A stretch of DNA of 64,000 nt from Hyaloscypha bicolor E (Eukaryota; Ascomycota; Leotiomycetes; Helotiales; Hyaloscyphaceae): assembly GCF_002865645.1 (NCBI RefSeq), contig NW_020194667.1, positions 1,759,762-1,823,761 of the forward strand. The letters run 5' to 3'. The notes under the pieces are model-generated. The model was not told where the DNA came from. It searched no databases and saw only the letters and a program-made list of their open reading frames with translations. The first letter of the stretch is position 1. Every line of letters starts with the position of its first letter. Both the position numbers and the translations under genes were made by a program. Shown piece by piece: positions 23,100 to 37,218 of this stretch.

Positions 23100-26000
23100 T
23101 AATTTTAGCTATAATAAAAAAGATATATTACTTTATATAACTATTTAAGTAAGATTAATATAGCCAGAAGTAGGTGCCTTAGAGGTATATAGCAGACTCG
23201 GTAATACTAGATTAGATTATAACTTCCTTAATAATAATTAGGCTTAAAGCCAGGGCTTTATTACCTTAGCTAAGTATAACTAAGAGTTTATAACCTTTTA
23301 TAGAAATAGATTTAAGGTCTATTAAGCCTATAATCTTGAGATATTTATTATAGATAATTATAGTAAGATATATTCTTTTAAGCTCTAGTTCTATAGATAT
23401 AAGAATATTGGCTCTTATAGCCTCGTCTTTAGTATAGAATTTTATAAAGTAATTCTTATATAATATATAAACTATATTAAAAAATAATAGATATATATAC
23501 CTATATGGCCTAATAATATTAAGATCCTAATACTAAAAGAATTTAGTAAGGAGCTTAACTAGTACCCTGAGCTAGTACCTCAAGTTTTATTCTTAACTAA
23601 AGGTAAATATAACTATTCTAGATAGTAGGCTTTATATATTTATAATAGTTACTAGGTTTCTATTTTATTATATGGTTCTAGTAATACTAAATAAGAGTTT
23701 TTAATATAGTAAATTAATATCCTCCGGAAAGGGGCCTTAAAAGTACCTATCTATCTCCGGAATAATAAATATAAAGACTTCTTAGAGGTTTTTGACTCTA
23801 ATAAAGCTTCGGAACTTCCTAATCTTGGCGGTATTAAATACTTTATTAATACAGATAATATAGTCCCGTATAGGCCTTTATATAATCTATTAGAGACCTA
23901 ACTAGAAGTATTATATCTATATTTATAGAATATACTTTATAAATATTAGATAAGGCCTAGTAAAAGCCTAGTAAGGGCGCCTATTCTTTTTATTCCTAAG
24001 AAGAATAGAGAACTATACTTTTATATTAATTATTATAGACTTAACCAAGTTATAATTAAGAATTAGTATTTGCTTTCTCTTATTAATAAGACCCTTAACT
24101 GGCTTTAAGGAGCTAAGATTTTTATAAAGCTAGATCTTAAGAATATATATTATTAGGTAAGAATTTATAAAGAACATAAGTAAAAGACGGCTTTTAGGAC
24201 CTACTATAACTATTTTGAATATCTTATAATACCTTTTAGGCTAGTTAATATACTAGCCATATTTTAAGTATATATTAATACTATACTTATAGGGCTCCTG
24301 GATTATTTTATAGTTATTTATTTGAATAATATTCTTATTTACTCCTAAAATAAGAATAAATACTATAATTATATTTACTAGATACTTACTAGGCTATATA
24401 AAAATAACCTGTTTTATAAACTTAGTAAATACAAGTTTAATATTAAGGAAATCGAATTTTTGGGCTTCCTTATTAGAATAGAAGATATTTATATAGATTC
24501 TGAATAGGTCTGTAGTATTATTAAATAGCTAGAACCAGAATTATTTTATAATATCTAAGTATTTCTTGGATTTACTAATTTCTACTATAGGTTTATTTAC
24601 TATTATTCTCAGGTAACTATAGGCTTAATAGACCTCTTAAAAGAAATAGAAAAGGGCCGGAAATCCGGTTCTTTTATATAAATAGATAAAGCGGCTAAAA
24701 GTTTTGAGACTTTAAAAAAAGCTTTTATTATAATACTTATCCTAGTTTATTTTGACCTTTCTAAGAAGATTTGTATTAAAACTAATATATTGAAATTTAT
24801 AATTACTAATACTATTTTATAATAAGTTAATTCTAGTAATAGCCTAAAAAAATACTAGTATCTAGTAGTATTCTGGTTCCGGAAACTTTCCGGAGCCAAA
24901 TATAACTATAGTATTTATAATAGGGAGCTGCTTGCAATTATTAAAGCTTTTAAGTATTAGTACTATTATTTTAAAGAGTTCAGGTTTATAATTAAGGTTA
25001 TTATAGACTATAATAATCTCTAATACTTTATAAAAATAAAATATCTAGAGAGCTATTAAGTATATTAGGTAATATATCTTATAATATATAATTTTAATAT
25101 TATTTATTATAGAGGCGCCTTAAATCTAGTAAATAGACCTAGTAGAAAACCTAATTATAAAAAAGATCTTATTAATATAACTTGGCTTCTAATCTTTTAG
25201 AATAAGTTAAAGAGAGCTTTTATAGTTATGATTTAAAGGTTCTTATAAATATCTAAAGAGTTTTCTCTTTAGAATAGGTATTATTTAATACTTACTATAT
25301 CCGTAATAGCTAAAAAGAAATATTTACTATAAGATAAATAGATAGATTATCTTATAGATCTTTTAATTATAAAATTAGTTAAGAAATAAGATATAGGGAA
25401 ATGCCTTAAAGGCTCTACTATTATAGCTAAGGTAATAAGGGTATTTATAACCGTATTACTTAATAGAACTAAAGACTTCTTAGTTTCCCGAGTTTTTGAA
25501 TTAGATAGTTATAAATACCTAATTCCTTATATATAGATATATATAGCTACTAAAAGAGCTATAGTACTAGCCCCTTTATCTAAATTCCTTCTGGATATTA
25601 TCTAGGTAGCTTAGAGAAATAATTCTCGATATTAGAATATTATAAAATAGAGGCTTAGTAAGAAAGATATTAAGGGAAAAGAAATCTGGAAAAATAATTT
25701 AGGCTTACTTAGGTATTATTCAAGAATTATTATACTTAATAATTCCGCTTTATATTAAGAAGTTATAAAGCTTTATTATAATAACCTAATAGCTAGATAC
25801 TATAAAATAGAGAAGACTCTCGAGCTTTTTAGAAAGTTCTAGTATTAGGAGAATATAGAAAGAGATATTTATAATTATTATTAAGAATATAATATTTACT
25901 AGAGAATTAAGGTAAAGAGGCATTTGCTATATAGCCTGCTTAGTAATTTACTATAGCCTGAGAGATCCTAAAGTAAGATCTCTATGGATTTTATTATAGG

Positions 26001-27060
26001 TCTATTACTATATAAGAACCCGGTAGGAGGTCCCGATTTTAATATAATTCTTATAGTTATTAACTAGTATTCTAAAATAGTAAGGTATATTATATATTAT
26101 AAGACTATTAACTTTCCGAAGCTTACTAAGATTATATAGGAATATGTTTTCTCGATCTTTGGCTCCCCTAATAGAATTATTTCTGACCGAGAAATAGTAT
26201 TTACTAGCTAGTTCTGGTTTGCTTTCTGCTTTTACTTAATATATAAATAGTATTTAAGTATAGCTTATTATTTTTAGATAAATAGTTAGATAGAAAAGCA
26301 GAACTAGGCCCTGAAATACTATCTGAGATATTATTATAATACCTAAAAAAATAACTAGTTTGAGAAATTATCTTTTACGGAATTTATATATAATAACTCA
26401 AAATATTAGGTTTTATAAGATATATCTTTCTATATATATTATAAATACTATTCTTAATTTCTATAGAATCCTAAGGACAGGATTATAAGAAAGATACTAG
26501 CTATATATAAGAGACTAGAAACCCTTAAAGTAAAATAGAGAAAGCTTAAGGATTTATAGTATTATATATAAAATAATCGGGAAATCTATTATAATAAGTA
26601 CCGGTTAGCTAAATACTACTTTAAAGAAGCTTGAGTAATATTATTAATAAGAAATATTAAACTTAAGGCAGGAAAGCTTAAGCCAAAATTTATAGGTCCG
26701 TTTAGAATTCTTAAATATATTAGTAATTTAGTATATAAGTTAGAACTACTAAGTATATATAATTATTTATATTTAACTTTCTATATTTTCTTTCTTAAAA
26801 AGTATATAGTAAAAAAGAGTCAGGAGCTATATCTATATTTCTTTAGAGAACTTCCGGAATTAGTAAATAATAATAAAAAATAAGAATAAGAAATAGAAGC
26901 TATTATTAATTACTAATAAGATAATAGAAGTAAGAAGTAATAGTATTTAATTAAATAGAAAGCCTGGCCTAAAGATTATAATATCTAGTTACTTGCTTTT
27001 CCTAATCTTAAAAATTCCAAGAAACTTTTGAAATTATATAACTAAAACTATAGCTTGGAA
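23100..27060 (+). pseudogene. RIP-inactivated pol of C1 with C-terminal chromodomain
   Basis: A protease-like segment lies near 23190-23400. Reverse transcriptase spans about 23860-24500 (APILFIPKKNRELYFYINYY, then KIFIKLDLKNIYY), with the YxDD box degraded to Y-L-N-N at 24319-24330. RNase H spans about 24720-25150. The integrase core, about 25975-26400, starts with SMDFIIGLL (first Asp), followed by GSPNRIISDREIVF (second Asp) and NSQIEKQNQAL (Glu), so the D-D-E triad is still readable. A chromodomain at about 26895-27050 reads EIEAIINY...QYLIKWKAWPKDYN, with the aromatic and KW.GW-like core visible. Chromodomains of this kind steer integration to H3K9-methylated chromatin. Confidence 0.88.
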
Positions 27061-27599
27061 TCCGAAACTATTTCTTAATAATCTCTTAAGATTAAAAAGA
27101 ATTCTGGACTACTAAGAAAAAGACTACTTAAAAGAAAGAAAGAACCTAAATAGCTAAGAAAAGGCCCGGAATAATAATAGAGATATTCTTTTCCTGGGTT
27201 TTTTATCTATAAAGATTTTCTAGGATTTTATTAAGGCTTATAAGAATTATATTTAAATTATTAGAAAAAGGTTTAGGATTAAGAAAGGTTTATTATAGGT
27301 AAACTAGCTATAGGTATCTTAAATAAATAAATTCTAATTTCTATAAATTCCTAATTCCTAAAGTAAGAATACTAGATACTAGCCCTATTTAGGACTTAGT
27401 AAAGAATTAGCTAATACTTTCCGGAATCTGCTTATCTCTTAATAGGATATAGTTATATTATAATAATATTAGTATTAAGGATATTAAGAGAAATAAGTAA
27501 AGAATTTATAATAGCTATATATATCTTATAAAAGGCCCGAACTTCTAAAGTCAGGTCCCGAATAGCTATAAGTATTATATTATTAGTATTTAAAGTACT

Positions 27600-28400
27600 A
27601 GTAATAGACTATTTAGTAATCTCGGTAATAAGCTCGGTAATAAGGTTAATACCTTAAAAATAGATATTATGGTATTTCTTTAAGGAATTAGTAAATACCT
27701 AAATATATTAGAAAAAACTTACTTTTGGAATACTAACCTAAGTAGTATTATTATCTGCCTTATTAAGATAGGAAGAAGAATTCCGAAGCTTATTAGTATT
27801 CTTCTAGTTTTCGAAAACCTAATTAATAGTATTATTCTTATTAGTATAATATTATTTAGGATATACTTTAAGAAATTTCTTAAAGGTTATAATAATATTT
27901 TCCTAGAACCGGTAAGCCTCTAATAAGTAGTAAGGAATCTGAAATCGCATTAGCTTTAATAGATATTAAAGCTAAAGAACTTACTAATATATAAGATTTA
28001 GAACCCTTATTATAATAGTTATAATTCTTCTTGCCAGGTACTATAATATATAAGGTAAAGAGATTAATAAGTAAATGCTTGAAATATTTCAAGTATTTGC
28101 TAGTAATAGGAAAGAAGGCTATAAGATTACCTTTATATTTATTATTATAGGAATAAATAATAAAGCCAGAAGAAGATATTATAGAATTAATTAAAAATAA
28201 TTAAAGAAGACTTAGAGAAGAATAGAAGAAGAGGCTAGAAGGTAATAATAGAAAAAGTTATATATATAATTATTAGAAAGAAAAAGAGTATATAGTAATA
28301 TAAAGAGGTTCTTTTATAGAGGTAGAGAATTACCTGGATTAACTACTAGTTTTCGTACTAGTTCTAATCGGAAACTAGTATAACTAATTAATATATATTT
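27600..28400 (+). pseudogene. Extra 3' reading frame of family C, function unknown
   Basis: Between the chromodomain and the 3' LTR two plus-strand frames stay open except for TAA/TAG at likely Gln/Trp positions. The first (to about 27920) reads LGNKLGNKVNTLKIDIMVFL and KYLNILEKTYFWNTN. The second (27910-28400) reads KESEIALALIDIKAKELTNI, YKVKRLISKCLKYFKYLLVI, KPEEDIIELIKNN and KKRLEGNNRKS. Much of it is charged and helical. The same layout is present in C2 (about 35700-36490). It matches no pol domain I know. It could be a third gene or a captured host fragment. Confidence 0.5.
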
Positions 28401-28821
28401 CCAGGAGCCTATAAATAATCTCTAGGATCTCAGAAATATTTATATAGGTTTCTTATATAAATATTTATTAAATACTTTCTATATAGCTATTTAGATTATT
28501 CTAATACGAGATCTGACAGATAGTATTAGTTTTATAGGATAGTGCCTTGGTATTTTGGATTGAGCTAATTAGAATATTTAGATCCTAAATAAAATCATAA
28601 TTACTAGCTAGCCCCTATACCTGGGATATAATTACTTTTCCTTCTTACTTATTTAGTCCTGATCTAATTAGACGATTTTTATATCTATTATCCAGATTAT
28701 ATTAGTAAAACCACCTCTTAAGATACTGGAAGTTTATATTAATTAAATGAATAATTAATTAAATATTTACTAGGATGAATTAATAGATCTTAGGAATAAG
28801 ATTCTAGAAGGGAGGTATAGT

Positions 28822-29119
28822 TATAATATATATAGGGACATATATAACTTAAGGGCATATAACGAACCTCGAATATTGCGGGTATTAATTAGGGAGTTCG
28901 GTAGCCCTTTAATATCCCAACTAACTACTATTTATATTATATGTATTAGGCTTATAAATTACTAATTATATATATACTATCGGGGCCTTCTATTTAGAGA
29001 GGGCTTCCCTGGACCTTATAGGAGGGACAGAGATTAGTTTTATACTAAATTTAATATTATAGTTTTATAATATACTAATTTATTCTATTATCTTATTATT
29101 TACTAATAAATATCTTATA
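28822..29119 (+). repeat. 3' LTR of C1
   Basis: Same 298-bp unit as 21293-21590 with transition differences, followed by the ATATC duplication. Confidence 0.93.
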
Positions 29120-29124
29120 ATATC

Positions 29125-29375
29125 TTAATACCTTAATTATAGTATATTAAAACTTTTAAAGATCTAAAAATAATAAAGGCCTATATAACTTACTAATATA
29201 TCTTTAAAATATTATATTTATAATTTAATATAAGAAATATATTTTATTTTATTAATTTAAGTAAATTATATATCTTATTACAAGTATTATTATATTAATT
29301 ATTATAAAATTTATATAATATATTTATAAGATCTAGTTTAGATAATAAAGGAAACTAATATATTAAAAAAGAATA
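29125..29375. other. AT-rich DNA between C1 and the split D repeat
   Basis: Probably the continuation of the sequence at 19306-21287, into which C1 inserted. No gene or motif seen. Confidence 0.45.
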
Positions 29376-29413
29376 TATAAGAATACTAAAATATATATTA
29401 AGAACTCGAGTAC
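29376..29413 (-). repeat. Left part of a D repeat split by C2
   Basis: Reverse complement of the end of the D repeat at 9748-9903 (AGTACTC...ATTTTAGTATTCTTA). The last five bases, AGTAC (29409-29413), are the target duplication of C2. Confidence 0.75.
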
Positions 29414-29711
29414 TATAATATATATAAAGTTATATATAACTTAAGAATATATAATAAATCTCGGATATTACGGGTATTAATTAGAGAGATTAGTAGTTCT
29501 TTGACTTTATAACTAATTACTATTTATATTATAAATATTAGACTTATAAATTACTAATTATATATATATTATTAGAGCCTCCTATTTAGAGAAGGCTTCC
29601 CTAGACCTTATAAGAGGAATAAAGATTAGTTCTATACTAAATTTAATACTATAATTTTATAATTTACTAATTTATTCTATTATTTTATTACTTACTAATA
29701 AATGACTTATA
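29414..29711 (+). repeat. 5' LTR of C2
   Basis: 298 bp, starting TATAAT (TGTAAT after RIP) and ending CTTATA. Confidence 0.92.
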
Positions 29712-29755
29712 AGCTAATTTCTTTATTCTTAAAAAAAGTAGTTTAATAAGTAATT

Positions 29756-32700
29756 ATATCTCGAAATCTGCGAAATATATAATTCCTTACTAAAGCTATT
29801 CTTATAGAAGAAGTTAACTAAATTAACCCTAATATGAATAATAGTAAAGGCTTGTCTAATATTTTTAATAGGGCCCTTTAGAAGCCTCCGAGAGCTAGTA
29901 ATAAGAACAGAAATAATCCCGGTAATAATTAAGATACCGAGATTAATACCCAAGTTATTACTACCTAAGCTATAAAATAGGGCTTGTATACTAAAGTCAA
30001 AGCGCTCTAATAAAAGCAAGAATTAGTAAATGCAATTAACTAATATATCTTATAGTTAGAATAATATAAAGGTATTCTCAGGGATATCTTATAGTTTATT
30101 ATATCTCGTAGAAACTCTATTTATAAATCTACTTTATCTTTTTTAGTAATTCCTATTAGGAAACTTCCTAAAATGAAATTAGAACTCACTTCTTTTCCTA
30201 ATATAATAAGCTTTAAGAGTAATCTTAATACTATTCGTTAGGAGCTACTATATAATATCCTAAAAATATATTTGAACTAATAAAAGCTTCTTAAGATTCA
30301 AATACCTAACTTATATTATAAAAAGTCTCTCAAAAAATAAAGAATATTCGTATTTTCCTAAAAGGCAGTTTTTAGAATCTAATCTTAAACTTATAATAAA
30401 TACTTTTCTAGAGTTAACTCTATTATAAATACTTTTAGAAATAAATCTTATAATATTTAGAAGGCTATAATAAAGTAAAGCTTACTATTATATAAGATCT
30501 ATTAGAAGTAATTTAAGGCCTATTTAACTAATATACTTTAAGTATCTCAAACCCGTTAATAAGGCGCTTTTAAGAAGCTCTAAGATCTTTATTAGAAAAA
30601 TAGCAAGATAATTATTAAGTTATATATTTAAATAATTAGTTTTAAAGTTAACTAGAACCTATATTATAAAAGAGACCGGATTCGAACTCTTAATACTACT
30701 TTATTTAATTATAAGACTTACTAGATACTTATATTTATTGTCTTAGGAAATAAGGCAATATCTATTTCTAAATAGCTTAAGAAAGCTCAGAAAGTAGAAT
30801 ATACTATTTACTTTAAATTAAGAAAAGTAAAGGCAGGGAAGTCTAATAAGAGTAATTCTATTCCTAAGAATTCTAATTTAGTAAATTCTAATTTGTAAGG
30901 CTATTAAAAAAGAAAGAATAAGTTCCGAAAATTATATAAGAAATCCTTAGGTAATACTTTAGCCTCTTTAAGGCCTTAATAAAGTACTAGTTCTAATTTA
31001 GATATAGTTTATTAAACTTATAAATAAATAAAAAATACTTTTTAGGAAATATAAAATATTTTAAATATACTAAATAGGCTTAGTAAAACCCTAATAAGGC
31101 CAAAACTATAAAAGAATTAAGGTATCTATAGAAGTAGGTTAATACTATTATTATAAAGAAATATTTTAGAAGAGATTTTTCTAAGAAACCGGGAAAAGAA
31201 AAGGCCAAATCTTAAATATTAATAATTTTAGCTATAATAAAAAAGATATATTACTTTATATAACTATTTAAATAAGATTAATATAGCCAGAAATAGGTGC
31301 CTTAAAAATATATAGTAAACTTAGTAATATTAGATTAGACTATAACTTTATTAATAATAATTAGACTTAAAGCTAGGGCTTTATTATCTTAGCTAAATAT
31401 AATTAAGAATTTATAACCTTTTATAGAAATAGATTTAAGATTTATTAAGCTTATAATCTTAAGATATTTATTATAAATAATTATAGTAAAATATTTTTTT
31501 TTAAGCTCTAGTTTTATAAATATAAGAATATTAGTTCTTATAGCCTTATTTTTAGTATGAAATTTTATAAAATAACCCTTATATAATATATAGATTATAT
31601 TAAGAAATAATAAATACATATATTTATATAGCCTAATAATATTAAGATCCTAATACTAAAAGAATTTAGTAAGGAACTTAACTAGTATCCTAAGCTAGTA
31701 TCTTAAGTCTTATTCTTAACTAAAAATAAATATAACTATTCTAGATAATAGGCTTTATATATTTATAATAATTACTAGGTTTTTGTTTTATTATATAATT
31801 CTAATAATACTAAATAAAAGTTTTTAATATAATAAATTAATATCTTCTAAAAAGAAGTCTTAGAAATACTTATTTATTTCCGAAATAATAAATACGAAAA
31901 CTTCTTAGAGATTTTTAATTCTAATAAAGTTTCGGAACTTCCTAATCTTAGTAATATTAAATACTTTATTAATATAAATAATATAGTCTTATATAGGCCT
32001 TTATATAATTTATTAAAGACCTAACTAGAAGTATTATATTTATATTTATAGGATATACTTTATAAATATTAGATAAGGCCTAATAAAAGCCTAATAGAAG
32101 CGCCTATTCTTTTTATTTCCAAGAAAGATAGAGAACTATACTTTTATATTAATTATTATAGACTTAATTAAATTATAATCAAGAATTAATATCTGCTTTC
32201 TCTTATTAATAAGATATTTAACTAGCTCCGAGAAGCCAAGATTTTTATAAAGCTAGATCTTAAGAATATATATTATTAGATAAGAATTCGTAAAAAATAT
32301 AAATAAAAGACAGCTTTTAGAACCTATTATAGCTATTTTAAATATCTTATAATATCTTTTGGGCTAGCTAATATACTAGCTATATTTCAAGTATATATTA
32401 ATACTATACTTATAGGGCTCCTGAATTATTTTATAATTATTTATTTAGATAAATACTATAATTATATTTACTAGGTACTTACTAGGCTATATAAAAATAA
32501 CCTATTTTATAAACTTAGTAAATACGAGTTTAATATTAAGGAAATCGAATTTTTAGGCTTCCTTATTAGAATAAAAGATATTTATATAGATCCTAAATAA
32601 GTCCGTAGTATTATTAAATAGCTAGAACCAGAATTATTTTATAATATTCAAGTATTTCTTAGATTTACTAATTTTTATTATAGGTTTATTTATTATTACT

Positions 32701-35700
32701 TTTAGATAACTATAAGCTTAATAGATCTCTTAAAAGAAATAGAAAAGGGCCGGAAATCCGGTTCCTTTATATAAATAAATAAAATAGCTAAAAGCTTTAA
32801 GACTTTAAAAAAAGCTTTTACTATAATACTTATTCTAGTTTATTTTAATTCTTTTAAGAAGATTTATATTAAAACTAATATATTAAAATTCGTAATTACT
32901 AGTACTATTTTATAATAAGTTAATTCTAGTAATAGCCCGAAAAAATACTAGTATCTAGTAATATTCTAGTTCCGAAAACTTTTTAGAGCCAAATATAACT
33001 ATAGTACTTATAATAGAAAGCTACTTATAATTATTAAAGCCTTTAAATATTAGTACTATTATCTTAAAAAGTTCAGGTTTATAATTAAGGTTATTATAAA
33101 CTATAATAACCTCTAATACTTTATAGAAATAAAGTATCTAGAAAGCTATTAAATATATTAGATAATATATCTTATAATATATAATTTTAATATTATTTAC
33201 TATAGAGGTGCCTTAAACCTAGTAAATAGATCTAATAGAAAACCTAATTATAAAAAAGGTTCTATTAATATAACTTGGTTTCCGACCTTTTAGAATAAGC
33301 TAAAGAAAGCTTTTATAATTATAATTTAGAGGTCCTTATAAATATCTAAAGAGTTCCCTCTTTAGAATAAGTATTATTTAATACTTATTATATTTATAAT
33401 AGCTAAAAAGAAATATTTACTATAAGATAAGTAAATAGATTATTTTATAAATTCCTTAATTATAAAATTAGTTAAGAAGTAAGATATAGGAAGATGCCTT
33501 AAAGGCTCTACTACTATAACTAAGATAATAAAGATATCTATAACCGTATTACTTAATAGAACTAAAGACTTCTTAATTCTTTGAGTTTTTAAATTAGATA
33601 GTTATAAATATCTAATTCCCTATATATAAATATATATAGCTACTAAAAGAGCTATAGTACTAGTTCCTCTATCTGAATTTCTTCTAGATATTATTTAGGT
33701 AGCTTAGAGAAATAATTCTTAATATTAGAATCTTATAAAATAGAGGCTTAATAAGAAAAATACTAAGGAAAAAGAAATCTAGAAAAATAATTCGAGTTTA
33801 TTTAGGTACTATTTAAGAATTATTATATCTAATAATTCCGCTTTATATTAAGAAGTTATAAAACTTTATTATAATAACCTAATAGCCAAATACTATAAAA
33901 TAGAAAAAACTCTCGAACTTCTTAAAAGATTCTAGTATTAGAAAAATATAGAAAAGAATATTTATAATTATTATTAAGAATATAATATTTACTAGAAAGT
34001 TAAGATAAAGAAGTATTTACTATATAGTTTACTTAATAGTTTATTATAGCCTAAGAAACCCTAAAATAAGATCTCTATAGATTTTATTATAGGTCTATTA
34101 TTATATAAAAACCTAGTAAGAGGTCCCGATTTTAATATAATTCTTATAATTATTAACTAATACTTTAAAATAGCAAGATATATTATATATTATAAGACTA
34201 TTAATTCTCCAGAGCTTACTAAGATTATATAGAAATATATTTTCTTAATCTTTAGCTTCCCTAATAAAATTATTTCTAATTAAGAAATAGTATTTATTAG
34301 CTAGTTCTAGTTTACTTTTTACTTTTATTTAATATATAAATAGTATTTAAATATAGCTTATTATTCTTAGATAAATAGTTAGATAGAAAAGTAGAACTAG
34401 GCCCTAAAATATTACCTGAAATATTATTATAATACCTAAAAAAATAACTAGGTTAAGAAATTATTTTTTATAGAATTTATATATAATAACTCAAAATATT
34501 AGATTTTATAGAATATATCTTTTTATATATATTATAAATATTATTCTTAACTTTTATAAAATCCTGAAAATAGAATTATAAAAGAAATATTAGCTATATA
34601 TAAAAGGCTAGAAATTCTTAAAGCAAAATAGAAAAAGCTTAAGAATTTATAGTATTATATATAAAATAACCGGAAAACCTATTATAATAAATACTAGTTA
34701 GCTAAATACTATTCTAAAAAAGCCTAGATAATACTATTAATAAAGAATATTAAACTTAAGACAGGGAAGCTTAAGCCAAAATATATAAGTCTATTTAGAA
34801 TTCTTAAATATATTAGTAATTTAGTATATAAGTTAGAATTACTAAGTATATATAATTATTTATATTTAACTTTTTATATATTTTTTTTAAAAAGTATATA
34901 ATAAAAAAGAATTAAGAGCTATATTTATATTTCTCTAGAAACCTTCCGGAATTAGTAAATAATAATAAAAAATAAGAATAGAAAATAGAAGCTATTATTA
35001 ATTACTAATAAGATAATAAAAATAAGAAATAATAGTATTTAATTAAATAGAAAGCCTAATCTAAAGATTATAATATCTAGTTATTTACTTTTTCTAATCT
35101 TGAAAATTTTAAGAAACTTCTAAAATTATATAACTAAAACTATAGCTTAAAATCCGAAATTATCTTTAAATAATTTTTTAAAATTAAAAGAAATTCTGGA
35201 CTATTAAGAAAAAGGCTACTTAAAAAAAAGAAAAGACCTAAATAGCTAAAAAAAAAAAAAGACCCGGAATAATAATAGAAATATTTTTTCTCTAAGTTTT
35301 TTTACTTATAAAGGTTTTTTAGGATTTTATTAAAGCTTATAAGAATTATATTTAAATTATTAGAAAAAGATTTAGAATTAAGAAAGGTTTATTATAAATA
35401 AACTAGCTATAAGTATCTTAAATAAATAAACTTTAATTCCTATAAATTCCTAATTCCTAAAATAAGAATACTAAATACTAGCCCTATTTAGAATTTAGTA
35501 AAGAATTAGCTAATACTCTCCGGAATTTATTTATTTCTTAATAGGATATAGTTATACTATAATAATATTAGTATTAAGAATATTAAAAAAAAATAAGTAA
35601 GGAACTTATAATAGCTATATATATCTTATAAAAGGCCCGAACTTCTAAAGTCAGATCCTAAATAACTATAAGTATTATATTATTAGTACTTAAAGTACTA

Positions 35701-36490
35701 GTAATAAACTATTTAGTAATCTCGATAATAAGCTCGGTAATAAGATTAATATCTTAAAAGTAGATATTATAGTATTTCTTTAAAAAATTAGTAAGTACCT
35801 AAATATATTAGAAAAACTTACCTTTAAAATACTAATTCAAATAATATTATTATTTGCCTTATTAAGATAGGAAAAAGAATTCCAAAGCTTATTAGTATTT
35901 TTCTAGTTTTCGAAAACCTAATTAATAGTATTATTCTTATTAGTATAATACTATTTAGAATATACTTTAAGAAATTTCTTAAAGATTATAATAGTATTTT
36001 CCTAGAACTAGTAAGCTTCTAATAAATAGCAAGAAATCTAAAATTATATTAGCTTTAATAAATAATAAAGCTAAAGAACTTACTAATATATAAAACTCAG
36101 AACTCTTATTATAATGGTTATAATTCTTCTTACTAGATACTATAGTATATAAGATAAAGAAATTAATAAGTAAATACTTGAAATATTTCAAGTATTTACT
36201 AGTAATAAAAAAGAAGGCTATAAGGTTATCTTTATACTTATTATTATATAGACGAATAATAAAGCCAAAAAAAAGATATTATAGAATTAATTAAAAATAA
36301 TTAAAGAAGATTTAGAAAAGAATAGAAAAAGAAGCTAGAAAATAATAATAGAAAAAGTTATTATATAATTATTAGAAAGAAAAAGAATATATAGTAATAT
36401 AAAGAAATCTTTTTATAGAAATAGAGAACTACCTGAATTAACTACTAGTTTTCGTACTAGTTCTAATTAGAAATTAGTATAACTAATTAA
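29756..36490 (+). pseudogene. RIP-inactivated gag, pol and 3' frame of C2
   Basis: Collinear with C1. The gag start is lost (ATA at 29756). The reverse transcriptase box region at about 32440 lacks 30 bp relative to C1 between two GAATAA/GGACGA-type repeats, removing ten codons that include the second catalytic Asp and the ILIYS strand. Integrase follows at about 34080-34500 and the chromodomain at about 34980-35140. The extra 3' frame lies at about 35700-36490. All frames contain many stops. Confidence 0.85.
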
Positions 36491-36920
36491 TATATGCTTC
36501 TAGGAGCCTATAAATAATCTCTAGGACCTCAGAAATATTTATATAGGTTTCTTATATAAATATTTATTAAATTCTCTCTATATAGCTATTTAGACTATTC
36601 TAATATAAGATCTAATAGGTAGTATTAATTTCATAAGATAGTACCTTAGTACTTTAAATTAAGCTAATTAGAATACTCAGATTCTAAATAAAATCGCAAT
36701 TACTAGCTAGCCCTTATATCTAGAATATAATTACCCTTTTTTCTTACTTATTTAGTCCTAATCTAATTAGATAATTTTTATATCTATTATCTAGATTATA
36801 TTAATAAAACCGCCTCCTAAGATACTAGAAGTTTATCTCGATTAAATAAATAATTAATTAAATATTTACTAGAATAGAATAATAGATCTTGGGAATAAGA
36901 TCCTAGAAAGGAAATATAGT

Positions 36921-37218
36921 TATAATATATATAGGATTATATATAACTTAAAGGCATATAATAAACCTCGGATATTACAGGTATTAATTAGGGAAATTAG
37001 TAGTTCTTTGATTTTATAACTAATTACTATTTATATTATAAGTATTAGGCTTATAAATTACTAATTATATATATATTATTAGGGCTTCCTATTTAGAGGA
37101 GGCTTCCCTAAACCTTATAGGAAAGACAGAGATTAGTTTTATACTAAATTTTATATTATAGTTTTATAACTTACTAATTTATTCTATTATCTTATTATTT
37201 ACTAATAAATACCTTATA
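36921..37218 (+). repeat. 3' LTR of C2
   Basis: 298 bp, same family. It is preceded by a degraded purine tract AGAAAGGAAAT (36905-36915). Confidence 0.92.

Larger units (their letters stand above)
21293..29119 (+). mobile_element. Complete Ty3/gypsy chromovirus relic, family C copy 1 (C1)
   Basis: A 7,827-bp element with two 298-bp LTRs (21293-21590 and 28822-29119) and perfect target duplications ATATC (21288-21292 and 29120-29124). The left LTR keeps its TG start and the right reads TA. A purine tract AGAAGGGAGG precedes the 3' LTR at about 28806-28815. Internal order: gag, protease, reverse transcriptase, RNase H, integrase, chromodomain, then 1.7 kb of extra sequence before the 3' LTR. 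Stops sit at former Gln/Trp codons. It is less mutated than its sister copy C2. Confidence 0.93.
29414..37218 (+). mobile_element. Complete Ty3/gypsy chromovirus relic, family C copy 2 (C2)
   Basis: A 7,805-bp element with 298-bp LTRs (29414-29711 and 36921-37218) and target duplications AGTAC (29409-29413 and 37219-37223). Joining the flanks restores AAGAACTCG-AGTAC-TCGAGATATT. This matches the uninterrupted D repeat at 9748-9903 in reverse, so the insertion point is confirmed independently. The gene order is that of C1, but with heavier RIP and a 30-bp deletion across the reverse transcriptase active site. Confidence 0.93.

Noticed and set aside
27880..28092. Minus-strand 70-codon frame, with a similar one at 35979-36191
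   Set aside because: The match between them only reflects the two copies of element C. The plus strand there has the better RIPed-coding pattern, so these are taken as shadows.
29729..30019. Minus-strand 96-codon frame
   Set aside because: It is antisense to the C2 gag; RIP removes stops on the opposite strand by chance.
31389..31619. Minus-strand 76-codon frame
   Set aside because: Antisense to C2 pol, Ile/Lys/Tyr-rich composition from AT bias.
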